The notes beneath the pieces are model-generated. The model searched no databases and was not told where the DNA came from. It worked only from the letters and a program-made list of their open reading frames with translations. From positions 57,650 through 121,649 of the forward strand of contig JAFREE010000073.1 in NCBI GenBank assembly GCA_019400425.1: 64,000 nt of DNA, written 5' to 3'. The DNA is from Hymenochaete sp. R1 (lineage: Eukaryota; Basidiomycota; Agaricomycetes; Hymenochaetales; Hymenochaetaceae). The translations under genes and the position numbers were made by a program. Shown here piece after piece: positions 55,622 to 64,000 of this stretch; within the stretch, counting starts at the first letter, position 1, and each line of letters begins with the position of its first letter.

Positions 55622-57288
55622 CACGCTCAGCTCGAGGCGACTTCCTTTCCAAGTAAAACGGGGCGATAGTGAGAGTTGGTGGTCAAGAACTCGAGGTCTC
55701 GTCGTCGGCGCGCATTCCCAAGGCGCGGAAGCGGTGTTCATAGGACTCGATGACATAATCACAGATTCATTAATATTTGGAAAGAAAAAAGAGATACATG
55801 AAACAAATTTGAGAGAAAAGTCCAATGATACATTGAAGAAAAGAATTGTACAAAGTAGGATGGCGTGTCCTTTATTTTCCATTATTAGGGGAACCAGCTA
55901 CCGATGTATGCAACGACGAAAACATGTTCGAACATGTCTGCTGGGATTCAGGCAGCAAATTCGAGCAGTGTGCGAGAAGAGGCTAAGACTGTGGAAGAGA
56001 CTGCAGGCGCTCGAAACTTTCAATAAATTCCGTTGAAACGACCCTTTTTTCATGACATTATAATAACTTACAAGTTGGTGACTCGTGGAGCTTGGGCAAA
56101 TAATTTGCAGGTCAATTTTTCCTTTGCTACACTGATTCATAGTATGCGTGAGTAGAGCCCTACGACGCAGTCGTTGGAGGACTTACACCGATGTAGTGCT
56201 GTAGCTAGAGCTAGAGATCGAAAACGGCTCCAGGTATCTCAATGAGCGACAGAATCAGGTAAATAATCTCCAGGTAGCCCATGCTCTAGAGTGATTCGAA
56301 GAAGCTTGGTAGAGGGTGGAGTTTGACTTGAGATATGCGCTGTTATAAGGATATTGAACAGGGCCTCTTATATGTAAATTTCACTACAAAAGCATTTCTT
56401 CCCGAAACAGTTTCGTGCTCCAGGAAGTTTCGGCATGCTTTTGGGAAACCGGTACGTAAGTATAGCGTTGCATTATACTGTCCCGAACATCGGTATGGTG
56501 GGAGGCCGAGATGGTCAAAAGCCTTAGGTACAAAGGCTATCTCGTTTGATTGTCAGAGGCGGTGAGCACGGTAAAAGTGGCATTTCCGTGCGAACAAGCG
56601 ATCTTGACTCGACGACCTTGGTCATGTACAAATTAGCGAACAAAAACTCTGTTGATGCTTCTAATTCAATGGTGAATTCATATGATTTGCAGACGTACGA
56701 TGTAGTGTGTATTTCCCATCTATTTCTTTATGTCGCAATTCCCACACCTAGTCATAATCAAATAAATGCAAAACTTGGTGGCAGGCATAGCCCTCCGGAA
56801 TCTGTTCTGAAAAGTCCGGTCAAATGGGTGTCTTCGAGAACCGGCCTAACCATGTCTGTTTGTCGTCGGGTTTGATTTAGAGAAACAAAAGAGAGTAGCG
56901 TAGAAGCACTTGTGATCAAGGGAGTAAGCTTCCGATTCTCCTACTTTAGGTCCCAGACTCCCAGCAGCTATAAAGTTACAAGGAGGAGATCATGGAGGAT
57001 GACGAGCAACATGAACGCGGTCAGGAAGCCGAATGAGATAAAAAATGTTACCTAATCATATACGTCACGTGCTTGCCGAATTGCCGGCTGACCGCACCCA
57101 TATCCGCATATGCGCCCACTCTGAAATGACTCGCCCAAGCTGACTTTCCCAACACTCATTGATTCAGGTATCGGGTCTTCCACCGAAAATAACAGACAAC
57201 CACCGGTCCGGAATTCTCAACTTAAAAGCAGGTGTATATCCACACGCAAACATGTTGCACCCCCGTACAACCCCTTGTTGCTACCGCC
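55622..57288. other. Intergenic region upstream of DHHC and ABC genes
   Basis: 1.67 kb between two divergent genes. Open frames at 55622-56140 and 56335-56875 lack motifs and are not supported. Likely promoters plus spacer. Confidence 0.4.
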
Positions 57289-63473
<6,185 letters not shown>

Positions 63474-64000
63474 TAGAGAGGAACGTACTTGGAACCAGGG
63501 AGGACTTTGCTATTGGCTCATCTTCATTGCCTTGGAATAGACGTAGAAAATGTCGAGTAGAACTGTGAAATAAGACTCCCGTGTGCTTATGAAGCTGCTT
63601 CAATCACAATCAAGTAACGCCTTCATTGTCATAATTCGATTCCGCTAATCCTTCACCCATACATTCATGCTTAAACCACAGAACGTCGTACTAAAAACAA
63701 CTCATTTCAGGTTAAAACACTAAAAATCAAATTCTACAAAATCGCCGTGAATATGCCTCTGCGGGATGTGTGACGCTCGTTCGATACTGCTGCCAGTGGC
63801 AGGACGATGCGTCCAGGATGATGGAAGACCGCCGAAAAATATCCTTCAACGCAATACCCACCAAAGGCGTTTTAAACTCGTCGGTCGCTGATAGTACCAT
63901 GATTCTCCTGATTATTAGTACTTCAGCCCGCACCAAGAACGAGTACTTGAACGAAATGCATGATCGAAGTCAGAAGTCAAGCCTAAGGTGCAACAACAAG
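63474..64000. other. 3' region of ABC gene; possible end of a minus-strand gene
   Basis: 527 bp. A minus-strand open frame (63936-63727, MVLSATDEFKTPLVGIALKD and on) could be the last exon of a gene entering from the right, since its composition is protein-like, but no domain or splice partner is visible within the window. Confidence 0.25.

Overview
The window reads as nuclear DNA of a filamentous basidiomycete, most likely an Agaricomycete. The genes are cut by many short introns (mostly about 50-70 bp, GT..AG, often GTAAGT/GTACGT donors), genes are close together, and the content is typical: eIF1A, an RBR ubiquitin ligase, the Mis13/Dsn1 kinetochore protein, a class III GH18 chitinase, MFS sugar and monocarboxylate-type carriers, a DHHC acyltransferase, a macrodomain protein and an MRP-type ABC transporter. 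All exon models are read by eye from splice signals, frame and known family motifs; none was confirmed by transcripts or searches.

Layout. 1-13 kb: eIF1A (-, runs off the left edge), a PPN2-like polyphosphatase (+), a large disordered protein (-), an RNF216-like RBR ligase (+) and a sugar transporter (-). 14-22 kb: three minus-strand members of an unrecognised gene family (copies A, B, C; my labels) with an MCP1-like mitochondrial membrane gene on the opposite strand between A and B. 22-34 kb: a Myb/SANT-like protein (-), a secreted carboxylesterase (+), Mis13/Dsn1 (+) and a chitinase (+). 34-37 kb: a fourth family member (D) and a decayed fifth (E). 38-47 kb: an MCT-like carrier (+) and two single-pass membrane proteins (-), one with a C-terminal SH3 domain. 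47-51 kb is gene-poor. 51-64 kb: macrodomain protein (+), a small unknown protein (-), DHHC acyltransferase (-) and a complete ABCC transporter (+).

The most unusual content is the A-E family. Each full-length member is about 570-600 aa, predicted helical and built as an internal tandem duplication: the introns lie at the same place in the two halves, 62-64 residues before a W-M motif. The C-terminus carries a basic cluster resembling a nuclear localisation signal. C and D look intact, A has a single-base frameshift, B has several lesions, and E is a 5' scrap. All five lie on the minus strand, so this locus is actively duplicating and losing copies. I recognise no known domain in it.

A second theme is micro-exons. 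They include an apparent 1-nt exon in the DHHC gene that restores the D-H-H-C-P-W motif, 8-nt exons in the sugar transporter and chitinase genes, 9- and 12-nt coding exons in eIF1A, an 18-nt exon carrying the esterase nucleophile, and a GC-AG intron in the macrodomain gene.
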